The notes beneath the pieces were generated by a model. It was not told the DNA's origin. It ran no database searches and saw only the letters and a list, made by a program, of their open reading frames with translations. A stretch of DNA of 22,732 nt from a virus. The translations under genes and the position numbers were made by a program. The DNA lies in the IMG/VR virus record IMGVR_UViG_3300009703_000118, positions 1 through 22,732 of that record; one strand, 5' to 3'. Positions 1 through 7,635 of this stretch are shown one piece after another. Position 1 is the stretch's first letter, and each line of letters begins with the position of its first letter.

Positions 1-42
1 AAGGAAATCGAGCGCAAGATTTTTGGGGATGATGGCCAATGA
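1..42 (+). CDS. C-terminal end of an upstream gene (partial)
   Basis: The first 13 codons form an open frame (ending ...KIFGDDGQ) that stops at a TGA sharing ATGA with the next gene's start. Such tight overlap is the norm in this window, so this is probably the tail of an upstream early gene. Far too little is present to name it. Confidence 0.4.
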   Translation, partial: KEIERKIFGDDGQ

Positions 43-938
43 AGCGCCCATCCTTTCAATTCTATCCAGCAGATTGGAGAGGCAATGCTAATCTGCGACG
101 ATGTTCTGAGGGTGCGCGAGGCGTATGGATGGATGTGCTTTGCCTGATGCACGACTCTGACGAATACGGTGTATTGCGCTGGCCGCTTACAGATATTGCT
201 AGAGCAGCAGGGGTGCCAATAAAGTTTCTAAGGGAATTGGCAAAGCGTGGCGTTTTAAAGGGTAGTGATAAGGGTTGTGATTCCTATACCCATACGCCAG
301 TACACGCCAGAAAGAAGGGCAACCCGATCACCTTGCTGGAAAAAACAGATGAGTCATGCTGGTATTCATCACGCTTTTTGGTGGATGAGTGGCGGCGTTC
401 TGTGAGTGGCGGCGACACCAGATTTAAATCACCTAGCAATTCACCAAGCGGCGGCAAGGTGAATAATGTGGTGAAAGAAAGCAACGCACCAATCCCATCA
501 CCAAGCGCACGGCGAGGAGAGGGCGCTACATCTACATCTACATCTACATCTACTACTGAAGTAATTAAGAGTAGTAAAACACACACAGAGTATATCTCCG
601 AACAGGATGAGTCTGAGCGTGCCGCTTACCCCGGCTTGGTTGGCAAAGCGATGGTGAATGCTGGCATTGATCCGACCACTTGCAACCTGAGCCACCCTGA
701 TTTCCTTGCTTTGATCGATGCTGGTGCGACGGTACTTGAGTTTACTTTTGCAGCACGAGCGGCGGTAGATAGGGGGAAGGGTTTTGCTTATGCGGTCGGC
801 ACGGTGAAGGGGCAGCGTCAGGAGGCGGCAAAGCTGAAATTGCACAAAGGGCCGATGCCGAATAAGCAGCAGCAGCTTGAAGATCGTAATCGTGATGTAG
901 CCGATGAATGGAAACCGGACGAGGTTGAAAATGGATAA
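39..938 (+). CDS. Phage replication initiation-like protein (YdaU/DUF1376-type N-terminus)
   Basis: The N-terminus (FQFYPADWRGNANLRRCS, then GARGVWMDVLCLMHDSDEYG, residues about 6-45) is the signature of phage replication initiator-like proteins of the YdaU/DUF1376 type, which carry a winged-helix DNA-binding fold and occupy the place of lambda O. The middle (about 120-200) is low-complexity and polar, including an ST-rich stretch encoded by a hexanucleotide repeat, and probably links the N-terminal domain to a C-terminal helical region (about 205-270, PGLVGKAMVNAGI...). It overlaps the preceding frame by ATGA and the following DUF6475 gene by 8 bases, so the two are likely translationally coupled like an O/P pair. 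Inferred role: binding the phage origin and recruiting host helicase. No helicase or primase motif is visible. Confidence 0.75.
   Translation: MKRPSFQFYPADWRGNANLRRCSEGARGVWMDVLCLMHDSDEYGVLRWPLTDIARAAGVPIKFLRELAKRGVLKGSDKGCDSYTHTPVHARKKGNPITLLEKTDESCWYSSRFLVDEWRRSVSGGDTRFKSPSNSPSGGKVNNVVKESNAPIPSPSARRGEGATSTSTSTSTTEVIKSSKTHTEYISEQDESERAAYPGLVGKAMVNAGIDPTTCNLSHPDFLALIDAGATVLEFTFAARAAVDRGKGFAYAVGTVKGQRQEAAKLKLHKGPMPNKQQQLEDRNRDVADEWKPDEVENG
527..550 (+). repeat. Hexanucleotide microsatellite (TACATC)x4
   Basis: Four perfect tandem copies of TACATC, followed by the partial unit TACTAC, encode the alternating Ser-Thr linker of the replication protein. A six-base unit keeps the frame, so slippage would change linker length without switching the gene off. 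Confidence 0.9.
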
Positions 939-1587
939 ATCCGATTACAAAAAATTCCGTGGTTTGATTTCTGATGTGCACGCATTTTACCAGCGGGATA
1001 TTTCAACATTTTCGCTCAATGTGTGGTGGGAATCGATGAAGATTTATAGCGTTGATGCGGTGTCTCAGGCGTTGAACCGACATTGCATGAACCCAGACAG
1101 TGGCCAGTTCATGCCGAAGCCTGCGGATGTGGTTAAAATGCTTCAGGGGTCAACTCAGGATGCTGCACTAGCGGCATGGGCAAAGGTGGATTCGGCGGTT
1201 CGGCGGGTTGGAACGTATGTCGATGTGGTTTTTGATGATCCTATCATCCATCGGGTGATTTACGATATGGGTGGATGGATTGCTCTCGGAACGAAGAATG
1301 AGTCGGATTGGCCTTTTGTGGCGAAGGAATTTGAGAATCGCTACCGAGGGTTTAGGTCGAGAAGTGAAACACCTGAATATCCAGGGAAGATGGTCGGCAT
1401 CGCTGGTGCGCACAACGAAAAAGAGGGATATAAATTAACGTCGCCAACGCTGATAGGTGATAGGCACAAGGCAGAGCAGGTGATTATGGGTGGAACGAAT
1501 AGGCCGATGATTGGTATTTCTACGATGTCAGAAGCGCTGGGTAATGCAGGGGATTTACTGCAAAATAAGCCGGAGGAATCAGCATGA
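931..1587 (+). CDS. DUF6475-type phage replication-associated protein
   Basis: The protein begins MDKSDYKKFRGLISDVHAFY and continues FSLNVWWESMKIYSVDAVSQ and GQFMPKPADVVKMLQG, a pattern I recognise from phage proteins annotated DUF6475, found directly after replication-initiator genes. The ATG at 931 is preferred over an in-frame ATG at 904 because GAGG lies 6 bases upstream of it and the family begins at this point; it overlaps the upstream gene by 8 bases. By position it may act as a helicase-loader or accessory replication factor (lambda P-like), but that is inference: no ATPase motif is visible. The C-terminal 60 residues are polar and look disordered. Confidence 0.7.
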   Translation: MDKSDYKKFRGLISDVHAFYQRDISTFSLNVWWESMKIYSVDAVSQALNRHCMNPDSGQFMPKPADVVKMLQGSTQDAALAAWAKVDSAVRRVGTYVDVVFDDPIIHRVIYDMGGWIALGTKNESDWPFVAKEFENRYRGFRSRSETPEYPGKMVGIAGAHNEKEGYKLTSPTLIGDRHKAEQVIMGGTNRPMIGISTMSEALGNAGDLLQNKPEESA

Positions 1588-1907
1588 AAACCCAAGTCAC
1601 CGACACCAGCATAGCGGCATATCACAATCACGGAAGCCTATCGGCCCAGCAGCGGAACCTGATTCTTCAATTCATTAGCGACAAGGGCGGGGATTGGAGT
1701 ATCGGGGAGGTGGCGGCGGAACTTGAGCTACAAAAATCCACTGTCTCAGCCAGAATCAACGAACTTTTGAACGATACCTGCCAACTGGTCAAATTCCCAA
1801 AACGGAAGGACAGAATCAGCAGGATTACGATCAGGCCGGTTGGCTTACCGATGGGGCGGGGGAGTTGTTTGGGGGTGGGGAATAATGCGCTTCTTAAGTT
1901 TGTTTAG
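1584..1907 (+). CDS. Small winged-helix DNA-binding protein
   Basis: Residues about 20-80 read as a winged helix: QRNLILQFISDKGGDWSIGE, then AAELELQKSTVSARINELL, then a basic wing (FPKRKDRISRITIRP). This is a MarR/IclR-like wHTH as seen in many small phage proteins between the replication and recombination genes. The start shares ATGA with the preceding stop. Its last 23 bases overlap the start of the methyltransferase (1885), and the last residues may be forced by that overlap. Target and function are unknown; a small transcription regulator is the natural guess. Confidence 0.6.
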   Translation: MKTQVTDTSIAAYHNHGSLSAQQRNLILQFISDKGGDWSIGEVAAELELQKSTVSARINELLNDTCQLVKFPKRKDRISRITIRPVGLPMGRGSCLGVGNNALLKFV

Positions 1908-3684
1908 TGGCATAGAGGCCGCAAGCGTAGCGTGGTATCCGTTAGGGTGGGAGTGCGTCGGAGTGGCAGAAATTGAGCCATTCCCATGCAAAGTTCTGGC
2001 GCATCATTATCCAAACGTACCTAATCTGGGAAGCGTAACTGAAATAACAAAAGAGCAGATTGAAAGGCTTGGACATATCGACTTGGTTGTGGGTGGTTTC
2101 CCGTGCCAAGATTTATCAATTGCAGGAAAGCGTAAAGGATTGCGTAATGATGACGGAAGCCCAACAAGATCTGGTCTTTTCTACACCGCCATGCAAATCG
2201 TCGAGTGGGCAAACCCAAGATGGACTCTTATCGAAAATGTCCCAGGATTGTTCTCATCGAGAAATGGAGCAGATTTTGCATCAGTGGTTGGAGAAATGGC
2301 TGGGTGTGAATTTAGCGTACCGAGAGACGGGTGGAGAAATTCCGGTTGTGCAGTTGGCCGCATCGGATTGGTCGAGTGGGTCACTTTGGATGCACAATAC
2401 TGTAGAACACCGCTCTACCCTAGAGCCGTCCCGCAACGAAGAAGGCGTGTGTTCGTTGTCAGAGATTCTGGAAACTGGCAAGGTAGAAAGCCGTTATTTT
2501 TTGACGAAGAAAGCCTGCGCGGGAATCCTCCGCCGAGCCGAGAAAAGGGGAAAGAAGTTGCCGGAACAATTAGCAAAGGCTCTTTTACGGGTGGCGCAGG
2601 GGGTAGACCAGAAGGAGCCGCCGGAAACCACTTCATCTCAACCAGCAAAGAATATGGAGGAGAGGGCGGACTTCCTCTGCCAGAAATGCGGGGAGGAGAA
2701 CTCGGTAACATGGTGGCCGATGTGCGAATGGTGCGGACAGGAGCAAGTGTAGGAGCATCTGGAAACTACTTCATCCCAAGCGGAACTTGCAGCGGCAAGC
2801 AAACATTCGGAACGCTAATGGCTAATTGTGGGGAAAAGCAATGGCTTGGCAATCAGGAGGCGTTAAGCGGCGATTATCATGTCTTTGCCCTCGCCGGAAA
2901 CACAATCGACCGCAAACCGGAGAACGGCGGGAATGGCGCTGGATTCGATGGATCAGGAACTAGTTACACGCTGACGAAGGTTGATAGGCATGCCGTGGAT
3001 TATTCGTTCGATTCCATGTCTAGCAATAGCATGAAATCTAGCAACCCAGACAGCGGATGCAATGAGGTTGAGGTTGCTAAATGCCTAGATACGTCGAGAG
3101 GATTGGACCCAACTTGTAATCAAGGTGGTATGGCGGTAGCTTTCCAGCAAAACACACGGGACGCGGGAGCTCTATCTGCATCGCCGGGGATGAAGCAGCA
3201 GAACTATATCGCTTTCGGTGTCGGCGAAAAGCCAGAAGTAGCCCATTGCTTGAGGTCTGGTGCCAGCAAAGCGGATAAGCATGAGAGCACGACTTATGTA
3301 GCCGCTCAAGCGTTTAATCCTGTATCTGCAACATTAAAAGGGTCAGGAAAAGGGAGCGGAACGCCTGACCCATCAGACGGAAACGGACATTCCCTTGTTT
3401 CTGCTTACCGGACCAATGCTGCCGGACAAATAAACGATCAGGAGGGAATTGCTGCCGCGCTGAACACTCAGACTGACCCGTGCGCTCAAATACTGCATCA
3501 GGATATGTCAGTCCGCCGATTAACCCCCACAGAATGCGCCAGACTCCAGGGATTTTCAGATTCGTACCTAAGTCAAGTTCCCGGTGCATCCGACACGCAG
3601 ATGTACCGAGCGTTAGGAAATTCAATGGCTGTAAACGTCATGCAACTACTTGGTCAACGAATTCAGATGGTGGATGATCTATGA
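1885..3684 (+). CDS. C5 cytosine-specific DNA methyltransferase (Dcm family)
   Basis: Transfers a methyl group from S-adenosylmethionine to C5 of cytosine in DNA. Visible motifs, numbered from ATG 1885: motif I FSGIEAAS (7-14), motif IV with catalytic Cys GGFPCQDLS (70-78), motif VI WTLIENVPG (113-121), motif VIII PQRRRRVFVV (183-192), motif IX RRLTPTECARLQGF (544-557) and motif X RALGNSMAVNVM (575-586). At 599 aa it is much longer than the usual 330-450, because roughly residues 210-540 form a Gly/Ser-rich target-recognition region made of degenerate repeated modules. An in-frame upstream ATG at 1840 only adds residues encoded inside the previous gene and lacks the family N-terminus. A second frame inside this gene also has recognisable coding content (see 2390-2752). 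Likely protects phage DNA from restriction. Confidence 0.9.
   Translation: MRFLSLFSGIEAASVAWYPLGWECVGVAEIEPFPCKVLAHHYPNVPNLGSVTEITKEQIERLGHIDLVVGGFPCQDLSIAGKRKGLRNDDGSPTRSGLFYTAMQIVEWANPRWTLIENVPGLFSSRNGADFASVVGEMAGCEFSVPRDGWRNSGCAVGRIGLVEWVTLDAQYCRTPLYPRAVPQRRRRVFVVRDSGNWQGRKPLFFDEESLRGNPPPSREKGKEVAGTISKGSFTGGAGGRPEGAAGNHFISTSKEYGGEGGLPLPEMRGGELGNMVADVRMVRTGASVGASGNYFIPSGTCSGKQTFGTLMANCGEKQWLGNQEALSGDYHVFALAGNTIDRKPENGGNGAGFDGSGTSYTLTKVDRHAVDYSFDSMSSNSMKSSNPDSGCNEVEVAKCLDTSRGLDPTCNQGGMAVAFQQNTRDAGALSASPGMKQQNYIAFGVGEKPEVAHCLRSGASKADKHESTTYVAAQAFNPVSATLKGSGKGSGTPDPSDGNGHSLVSAYRTNAAGQINDQEGIAAALNTQTDPCAQILHQDMSVRRLTPTECARLQGFSDSYLSQVPGASDTQMYRALGNSMAVNVMQLLGQRIQMVDDL
2390..2752 (+). CDS. Overlapping-frame protein inside the methyltransferase gene (ACAGILRRAEKRGK family, C-terminal zinc ribbon)
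   Basis: The +1 frame relative to the methyltransferase is open for 230 codons (2060-2752). Its downstream part reads CSLSEILETGKVESRYFL, then KKACAGILRRAEKRGKKLPE, a pattern I recognise from stand-alone phage hypothetical proteins found with C5 methyltransferases. It ends with a CxxC...CxxC pair (LCQKCGEENS, MCEWCGQEQV) that looks like a zinc ribbon. The ATG at 2390 (120 aa) is chosen because the family-like part begins shortly after it; its Shine-Dalgarno is weak (GAGTGGG about 9 bases upstream), so it might be made by reinitiation or a +1 frameshift. Function unknown. The same bases in the main frame encode motif VIII and the start of the recognition region, so both frames appear constrained. 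Confidence 0.5.
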   Translation: MHNTVEHRSTLEPSRNEEGVCSLSEILETGKVESRYFLTKKACAGILRRAEKRGKKLPEQLAKALLRVAQGVDQKEPPETTSSQPAKNMEERADFLCQKCGEENSVTWWPMCEWCGQEQV

Positions 3685-3911
3685 CTATCGATGAAGCCCC
3701 ATTTGATATGACAATCGCAGAACCCCCAATAGTCGAAATTAAGGAATTCGACATCAAAGAGCTTATCCGATTGCGTGATGAGTGGATTTTGAAAGTCTCG
3801 GACAAGTTGCCCTACAAGGTGATCGCTTTAAATTGCGGATTATCCCCACATCGTATTAAGCAGATTGTGTTGAGGATGCGGGGAAATCGTGCCACAATTA
3901 GCAATAAATGA
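3681..3911 (+). CDS. Small HTH-like hypothetical protein
   Basis: A 76-residue protein with an acidic N-terminal third and a C-terminal segment that looks like a helix-turn-helix (KLPYKVIALNCGLSPHRIKQ followed by IVLRMRGNRA, residues about 42-72). It starts within the methyltransferase stop (ATGA), so it is likely coupled to it. Its function is not recognised; a small DNA-binding accessory or regulator is a guess. Confidence 0.5.
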   Translation: MTIDEAPFDMTIAEPPIVEIKEFDIKELIRLRDEWILKVSDKLPYKVIALNCGLSPHRIKQIVLRMRGNRATISNK

Positions 3912-3925
3912 TGTACAATCATGCA

Positions 3926-3976
3926 GCCAGCTAACTAATGCAAAGGACAGATCATTTTACCCAATGATTTGCTGGC
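3926..3976 (+). promoter_or_regulatory. Bipartite stem-loop upstream of the helicase-methyltransferase
   Basis: GCCAGC (3926-3931) pairs with GCTGGC (3971-3976), and inside them ATCATT (3951-3956) pairs with AATGAT (3963-3968) around a 6-base loop. The inner arm can alternatively pair with AAATGAT at 3906-3912. This fills the only sizeable gap (99 bases) between early genes here. No T-run follows, so it is not an obvious terminator; an operator or mRNA leader structure is possible. Confidence 0.3.
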
Positions 3977-4010
3977 ACTTTAATCGGGTATCTCACATGA
4001 AAGGGTAATC

Positions 4011-6278
4011 ATGTCGTATCAAGAATTCATAGCAAGTAAAGCAATCGTCCCAGTTATATCAGGGTTTGATATAAACGCTGATTTGCTCAGTAAACATTTA
4101 TTTGATTTCCAGCGCGTGATTGTAAAGTGGGCATTGAAGCGTGGCAGGGCGGCTATATTTGCGGACACCGGCCTCGGCAAAACACTAATGCAAACGTCAT
4201 GGGCTGATGAAGTATGCAAACAAACATCCGGTAACGTGATGATATTCGCACCCCTCTGCGTTGCACATCAAACGGTTGGTGAGGGTGAAAAGTTTGGAAT
4301 CGCAATCAATTATTGCCGGTCGCAAGATCAAGTAAAACCTGGAATCAATATCACTAATTATGAAATGATGGATAGCTTTGATATGTCCGTATTTTCGGGC
4401 GTGGTGATGGATGAAAGTTCGATCATCAAAAACCGAGATGGGAAAACTCGAAACTTCATTATTGATGCGTGTAAAGATATTCCGTATAAATTAAGCTGCA
4501 CCGCTACACCATCACCTAACGACTTTATGGAGTTGGGTAATCAAGTCGAATTCCTTGGAATTATGACTATGACAGAAATGCTTGCGACTTACTTTATCCA
4601 TGATGGTGGCGAGACATCAAAATGGAAACTGAAAGGGCATGGCAAGTATAAGTTTTGGGAATGGATGGCAACTTGGTCCGTATGCATCCGCAACCCAGAG
4701 GACTTAGGGTTTAATGGGGACAAGTACAAATTACCACCGTTGAATGTAGTCGGTCATGTGGTGGAGTCAAAAGCAAAATTCGGGCTATTTGCTGATGTTG
4801 CGGTTGGAATGTTGGAGCGCAATCAAGCAAGGAGAGAGTCGATTGAGGATAGGGTTGTTAAATGCGCTGAGTTGGTCAATTCCAGCGTTGAGCAATGGGT
4901 TATTTGGTGTCACTTGAATGATGAGTCCACTATGCTGGCGAAAGCTATTCAAGGGTCTGTTGACATAAAAGGCTCGGATAGTATTGATAAAAAAGAATCT
5001 GCTATTGACTCGTTTACTGATGGGTCATTGAGGGTGCTTATCACGAAGCCAAGCATCGCAGGATTTGGGATGAATTGGCAGCATTGCCACAATACAGCGT
5101 TTGTCGGGCTTTCAGATAGTTGGGAGCAATACTATCAGGCAATTCGTAGATTCTACCGATTTGGACAAACACACATCGTTAATGTCCATGTGATTAGCGC
5201 AGAATCAGAGGGTGCGGTAGTTGAAAATATCAGACGTAAAGAAAGCCAAAATAGGCAGATGGGAGAGACGATGGTGGAGCATATGAAAACCTCATTGCAA
5301 AAAGAGATAAACGGAACCAAAGCGCAGAAGTCGGAATATATTCGTGATGTTGTCAAAACCAATGACTACGAGTTGCACCTTGCTGATTGTGTAGATTTGG
5401 CTAGTGAGATTGAAACCGGAACAGTTGATTACACGATATTTAGCCCGCCATTTGCAAGCCTTTATACATACTCTAATTCAGATCGAGACATGGGTAACAG
5501 TAATAGTCATAGCGAATTCTACGAGCATTTTAGATATTTGGTAGATGAAATGTTTAGGATTACCCGCGATGGTAGGTTGCTGTCATTCCATTGTATGAAT
5601 CTGCCAACAAGCAAACAGAATGATGGATTTATCGGAATTCGTGATTTTAGAGGCGAGTTAATTCGGATGTTTCTTGATGCAGGATGGATATATCATTCTG
5701 AGGTTTGCATTTGGAAAGACCCCGTAACTGCGATGCAGCGCACTAAAGCATTAGGGTTGCTGCACAAGACCATCCGCAAAGATTCCAGCATGAGTCGGCA
5801 AGGAATCGCTGATTATCTGGTGACGATGCGGAAGCCCGGGCAGAATGATAAGCCAGTCAGACATTATCGCGACGCAGATGAGTGTCATGCGGCTTGCAAA
5901 ACAGAAGGTATGGATTATGAGGTCGAATCCGAGAATATATTGGAGGTCGGTTTGTGGCAAAAATATGCGAGTCCGGTATGGATGGATATAAACGCATCCA
6001 GAACCCTCAACTATCGGGATGGTCGCGCTGATGATGATGAAAAGCACATATGTCCGTTGCAGCTTGATGTAATCGAGAGGGCTATGCACTTATGGACCGC
6101 GCCGAATGATTTGGTATTTAGTCCGTTTGCTGGTATCGGAAGCGAGGGGTATACGGCGGTCAATATGGGACGAAAGTTTATTGGTAGCGAATTAAAGCCG
6201 AGTTATTTTGAGCTTGCCAAGCAAAATATGGCAGATGCGAAAAAGCATACTGGCGACTTATTTGCGGACGCAGGATGA
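4011..6278 (+). CDS. Fusion of SNF2-like helicase/ATPase and N4/N6 (beta-class) DNA methyltransferase
   Basis: The N-terminal half is a superfamily 2 helicase: Walker A ADTGLGKT (51-58), Walker B-like VVMDESS (131-137, DESS in place of DEAH), motif III SCTATP (162-167), and a C-terminal RecA domain ending in QAIRRFYRFGQ (about 376-386). The C-terminal half is an amino-methyltransferase: motif IV SPPF (about 478-481) precedes the AdoMet-binding motif FSPFAGIGSEG (about 703), the order of the beta class, making N6-methyladenine or N4-methylcytosine. AAGGG lies 5 bases before the ATG. No nuclease motif is visible, so this is not a self-contained restriction enzyme; translocation-coupled methylation or anti-restriction is inferred. 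Comparable phage helicase-methylase proteins exist. Confidence 0.85.
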   Translation: MSYQEFIASKAIVPVISGFDINADLLSKHLFDFQRVIVKWALKRGRAAIFADTGLGKTLMQTSWADEVCKQTSGNVMIFAPLCVAHQTVGEGEKFGIAINYCRSQDQVKPGINITNYEMMDSFDMSVFSGVVMDESSIIKNRDGKTRNFIIDACKDIPYKLSCTATPSPNDFMELGNQVEFLGIMTMTEMLATYFIHDGGETSKWKLKGHGKYKFWEWMATWSVCIRNPEDLGFNGDKYKLPPLNVVGHVVESKAKFGLFADVAVGMLERNQARRESIEDRVVKCAELVNSSVEQWVIWCHLNDESTMLAKAIQGSVDIKGSDSIDKKESAIDSFTDGSLRVLITKPSIAGFGMNWQHCHNTAFVGLSDSWEQYYQAIRRFYRFGQTHIVNVHVISAESEGAVVENIRRKESQNRQMGETMVEHMKTSLQKEINGTKAQKSEYIRDVVKTNDYELHLADCVDLASEIETGTVDYTIFSPPFASLYTYSNSDRDMGNSNSHSEFYEHFRYLVDEMFRITRDGRLLSFHCMNLPTSKQNDGFIGIRDFRGELIRMFLDAGWIYHSEVCIWKDPVTAMQRTKALGLLHKTIRKDSSMSRQGIADYLVTMRKPGQNDKPVRHYRDADECHAACKTEGMDYEVESENILEVGLWQKYASPVWMDINASRTLNYRDGRADDDEKHICPLQLDVIERAMHLWTAPNDLVFSPFAGIGSEGYTAVNMGRKFIGSELKPSYFELAKQNMADAKKHTGDLFADAG

Positions 6279-6442
6279 AAGCCCACCACAGAGCAAAGCT
6301 AACCGACGATCAGGTACGCGAAATGCGCCAAAAGCATCTTGCGTATGTGGTTGGATACGAAACGCTGGCAAAGCAGTTTAAGTGCGGCATTAGTACGGCT
6401 AGGGATATATGCACCTACAGAACTAGGGTGAATGTCCGATAA
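6275..6442 (+). CDS. Short HTH protein
   Basis: A 55-residue frame starting in the ATGA of the previous stop. It reads KLTDDQVREMRQKHL, then VGYETLAKQFKCGISTARDI, ending in a basic CTYRTRV. The pattern LT-DDQV-REMR...LA-KQF-...-S-TARDI is the resolvase/Hin-like helix-turn-helix common in small phage proteins next to NinB-like genes. Probably a DNA-binding accessory or regulator; its target is unknown. Confidence 0.65.
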   Translation: MKAHHRAKLTDDQVREMRQKHLAYVVGYETLAKQFKCGISTARDICTYRTRVNVR

Positions 6443-6456
6443 AATTGGATGATTAA

Positions 6457-6885
6457 ATGAACGATAAACGAGTTTTCTATTTCAAGCATGACACAGCACG
6501 CAAGCTTGCTGGCGCTCAATGTATGACTGCACCAGATGGGTATATGTGTACGATTGAAGAGCCGAAGAAATCTAGGCTTCAAGAGGAAAAATATCATGCA
6601 ATGATAGGTGATATTGCGAAGCAGTACGAATTCATGGGAAAGCTTTGGCACCGGGACGATATGAAGCGACTGATGGTAGATGCGTTTGCAAAGGTTATGC
6701 GGGACGCTGGTACGCCTTTACACCATGATGGGAGGGTAGCGCCTAGCATGGATGGCGAAAGAGTTGTGCAGTTGGGAATCCAGACAAAAGATTTTTATGT
6801 CAAGGAGGCTTCGGATTTTATCGAATATCTTTTTTCGTTTGGCGCAGATAACGAGATTGTTTGGACTGAGAAGAATGGATTTTAG
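6457..6885 (+). CDS. ninB: NinB-like recombination protein
   Basis: A 142-residue protein close in length to lambda NinB (Orf), with the family's KSRLQEEKYHAMIGDIAKQ segment (about 48-66) and the downstream WHRDDMKRLMVDAFAKVM region. Lambda NinB is a single-strand-DNA-binding recombination mediator that replaces host RecFOR functions. It is followed with no gap by a Ref-like nuclease gene, as in many recombination clusters. A frame of three bases separates it from nothing else, so the pair is very likely co-translated. Confidence 0.85.
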   Translation: MNDKRVFYFKHDTARKLAGAQCMTAPDGYMCTIEEPKKSRLQEEKYHAMIGDIAKQYEFMGKLWHRDDMKRLMVDAFAKVMRDAGTPLHHDGRVAPSMDGERVVQLGIQTKDFYVKEASDFIEYLFSFGADNEIVWTEKNGF

Positions 6886-7143
6886 ATGAACCAATCCTAC
6901 ACAAAAAAAGAGCGTTCCCATATAGAGGCAGTTAAATCGCTTCCTTGCTCAGTTTGCGACCATCCAGCACCAAGTCATGCGCACCACATCAAACAAAGCC
7001 AGCCATACCTTTGCGTGGCATTGTGCTTTGATTGTCATCAAGGGCCTGTTACTGGATGGCACGGGCGAAAAGCATCATGGCAGGTTAGGAAGATGGACGA
7101 GTACGATGCGCTGGCGGTAACGATTAGGAGGTTAATGGAATGA
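6886..7143 (+). CDS. Ref-family / HNH-like nuclease
   Basis: 85 residues with two Cys pairs and His residues arranged as in the phage P1 Ref (RecA-dependent nuclease) and related HNH-fold family: LPCSVCDHPAPSHAHHIKQS (about 19-38), LCFDCHQGPVTGWHGRKASW (about 46-65) and the tail VRKMDEYDALAVTIRRLM. P1 Ref is about 186 aa, so this is the short form lacking the long N-terminal arm. The ATG abuts the NinB stop, supporting a recombination role. The catalytic assignment rests on family resemblance. Confidence 0.7.
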   Translation: MNQSYTKKERSHIEAVKSLPCSVCDHPAPSHAHHIKQSQPYLCVALCFDCHQGPVTGWHGRKASWQVRKMDEYDALAVTIRRLME

Positions 7144-7259
7144 CTGACTTTTGGTGGGGTGTATTGGCTGGGGTTGGCGGCACGTTTGCAGTGATATTGA
7201 TTGCTGAGGTTTGGTCAGCAGCTATGGATAAGAAGGCCGAGCTTGATCACGGTGTATAA
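7140..7259 (+). CDS. Tiny single-span membrane protein
   Basis: A 39-residue frame starting in the ATGA of the nuclease stop. Residues about 4-28 (FWWGVLAGVGGTFAVILIAE) are a clear hydrophobic membrane span, followed by a short charged tail (MDKKAELDHGV). Overlap and composition support a real small gene of unknown function. Confidence 0.5.
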   Translation: MTDFWWGVLAGVGGTFAVILIAEVWSAAMDKKAELDHGV

Positions 7260-7319
7260 AAAAGGATTAAACGGGTAACGCACTCCCTTGGTGCGGATGT
7301 AGAAAAGGAGACGGCAAAA

Positions 7320-7601
7320 ATGTTTAAAGCATGGAGAGCAAAACGGGAGCTAAAGAAGCAAGCGAAGGCGCACATGATGCAGCAGGCGAAGGTGAGTGTT
7401 GCGGTTAATTTTCTCAAGACGGTTGGGTTGTCGGCAGTTCAGATTCGGAAAGTTGGGGATGATGAGTATGTGCTTGCGCAAGATGGCTATTGGCGCAAGA
7501 TCGGGCAGCAGCAGATGGACTTAAATAATCTGTCACAACCTAATCCTGCGCCAAAAAAGAATGTGGCGCGAAGCAAGAGGTCTAGCAGAAGGTCAGCGTA
7601 A
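7320..7601 (+). CDS. Small basic hypothetical protein
   Basis: 93 residues, strongly basic at both ends (MFKAWRAKRELKKQAKAH and KKNVARSKRSSRRSA), with a central QIRKVGDDEYVLAQDGYWRK that looks like a beta hairpin. AAGGAG lies about 10 bases before the ATG. The ends suggest nucleic-acid binding; I do not recognise the family. A short hairpin (CGCAC/GTGCG) lies in the 60-base leader. Confidence 0.5.
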   Translation: MFKAWRAKRELKKQAKAHMMQQAKVSVAVNFLKTVGLSAVQIRKVGDDEYVLAQDGYWRKIGQQQMDLNNLSQPNPAPKKNVARSKRSSRRSA

Positions 7602-7635
7602 ATCCATTAGCGTGTATTCAGAAAAGGAGTTTCAC

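Noticed and set aside
527-550. Hexanucleotide repeat as a phase-variation switch
   Set aside because: A six-base unit cannot change the reading frame, so on/off switching by slippage is not expected.
3480-3677. A 65-codon frame on the plus strand inside the methyltransferase 3' end
   Set aside because: Unlike the 2060-2752 frame it shows no family pattern and no ribosome site; it lies over the conserved motifs IX and X.
4011-6278. A complete restriction-modification or DISARM-like defence system
   Set aside because: Only helicase and methyltransferase parts are visible, with no nuclease or the other expected partner genes nearby.
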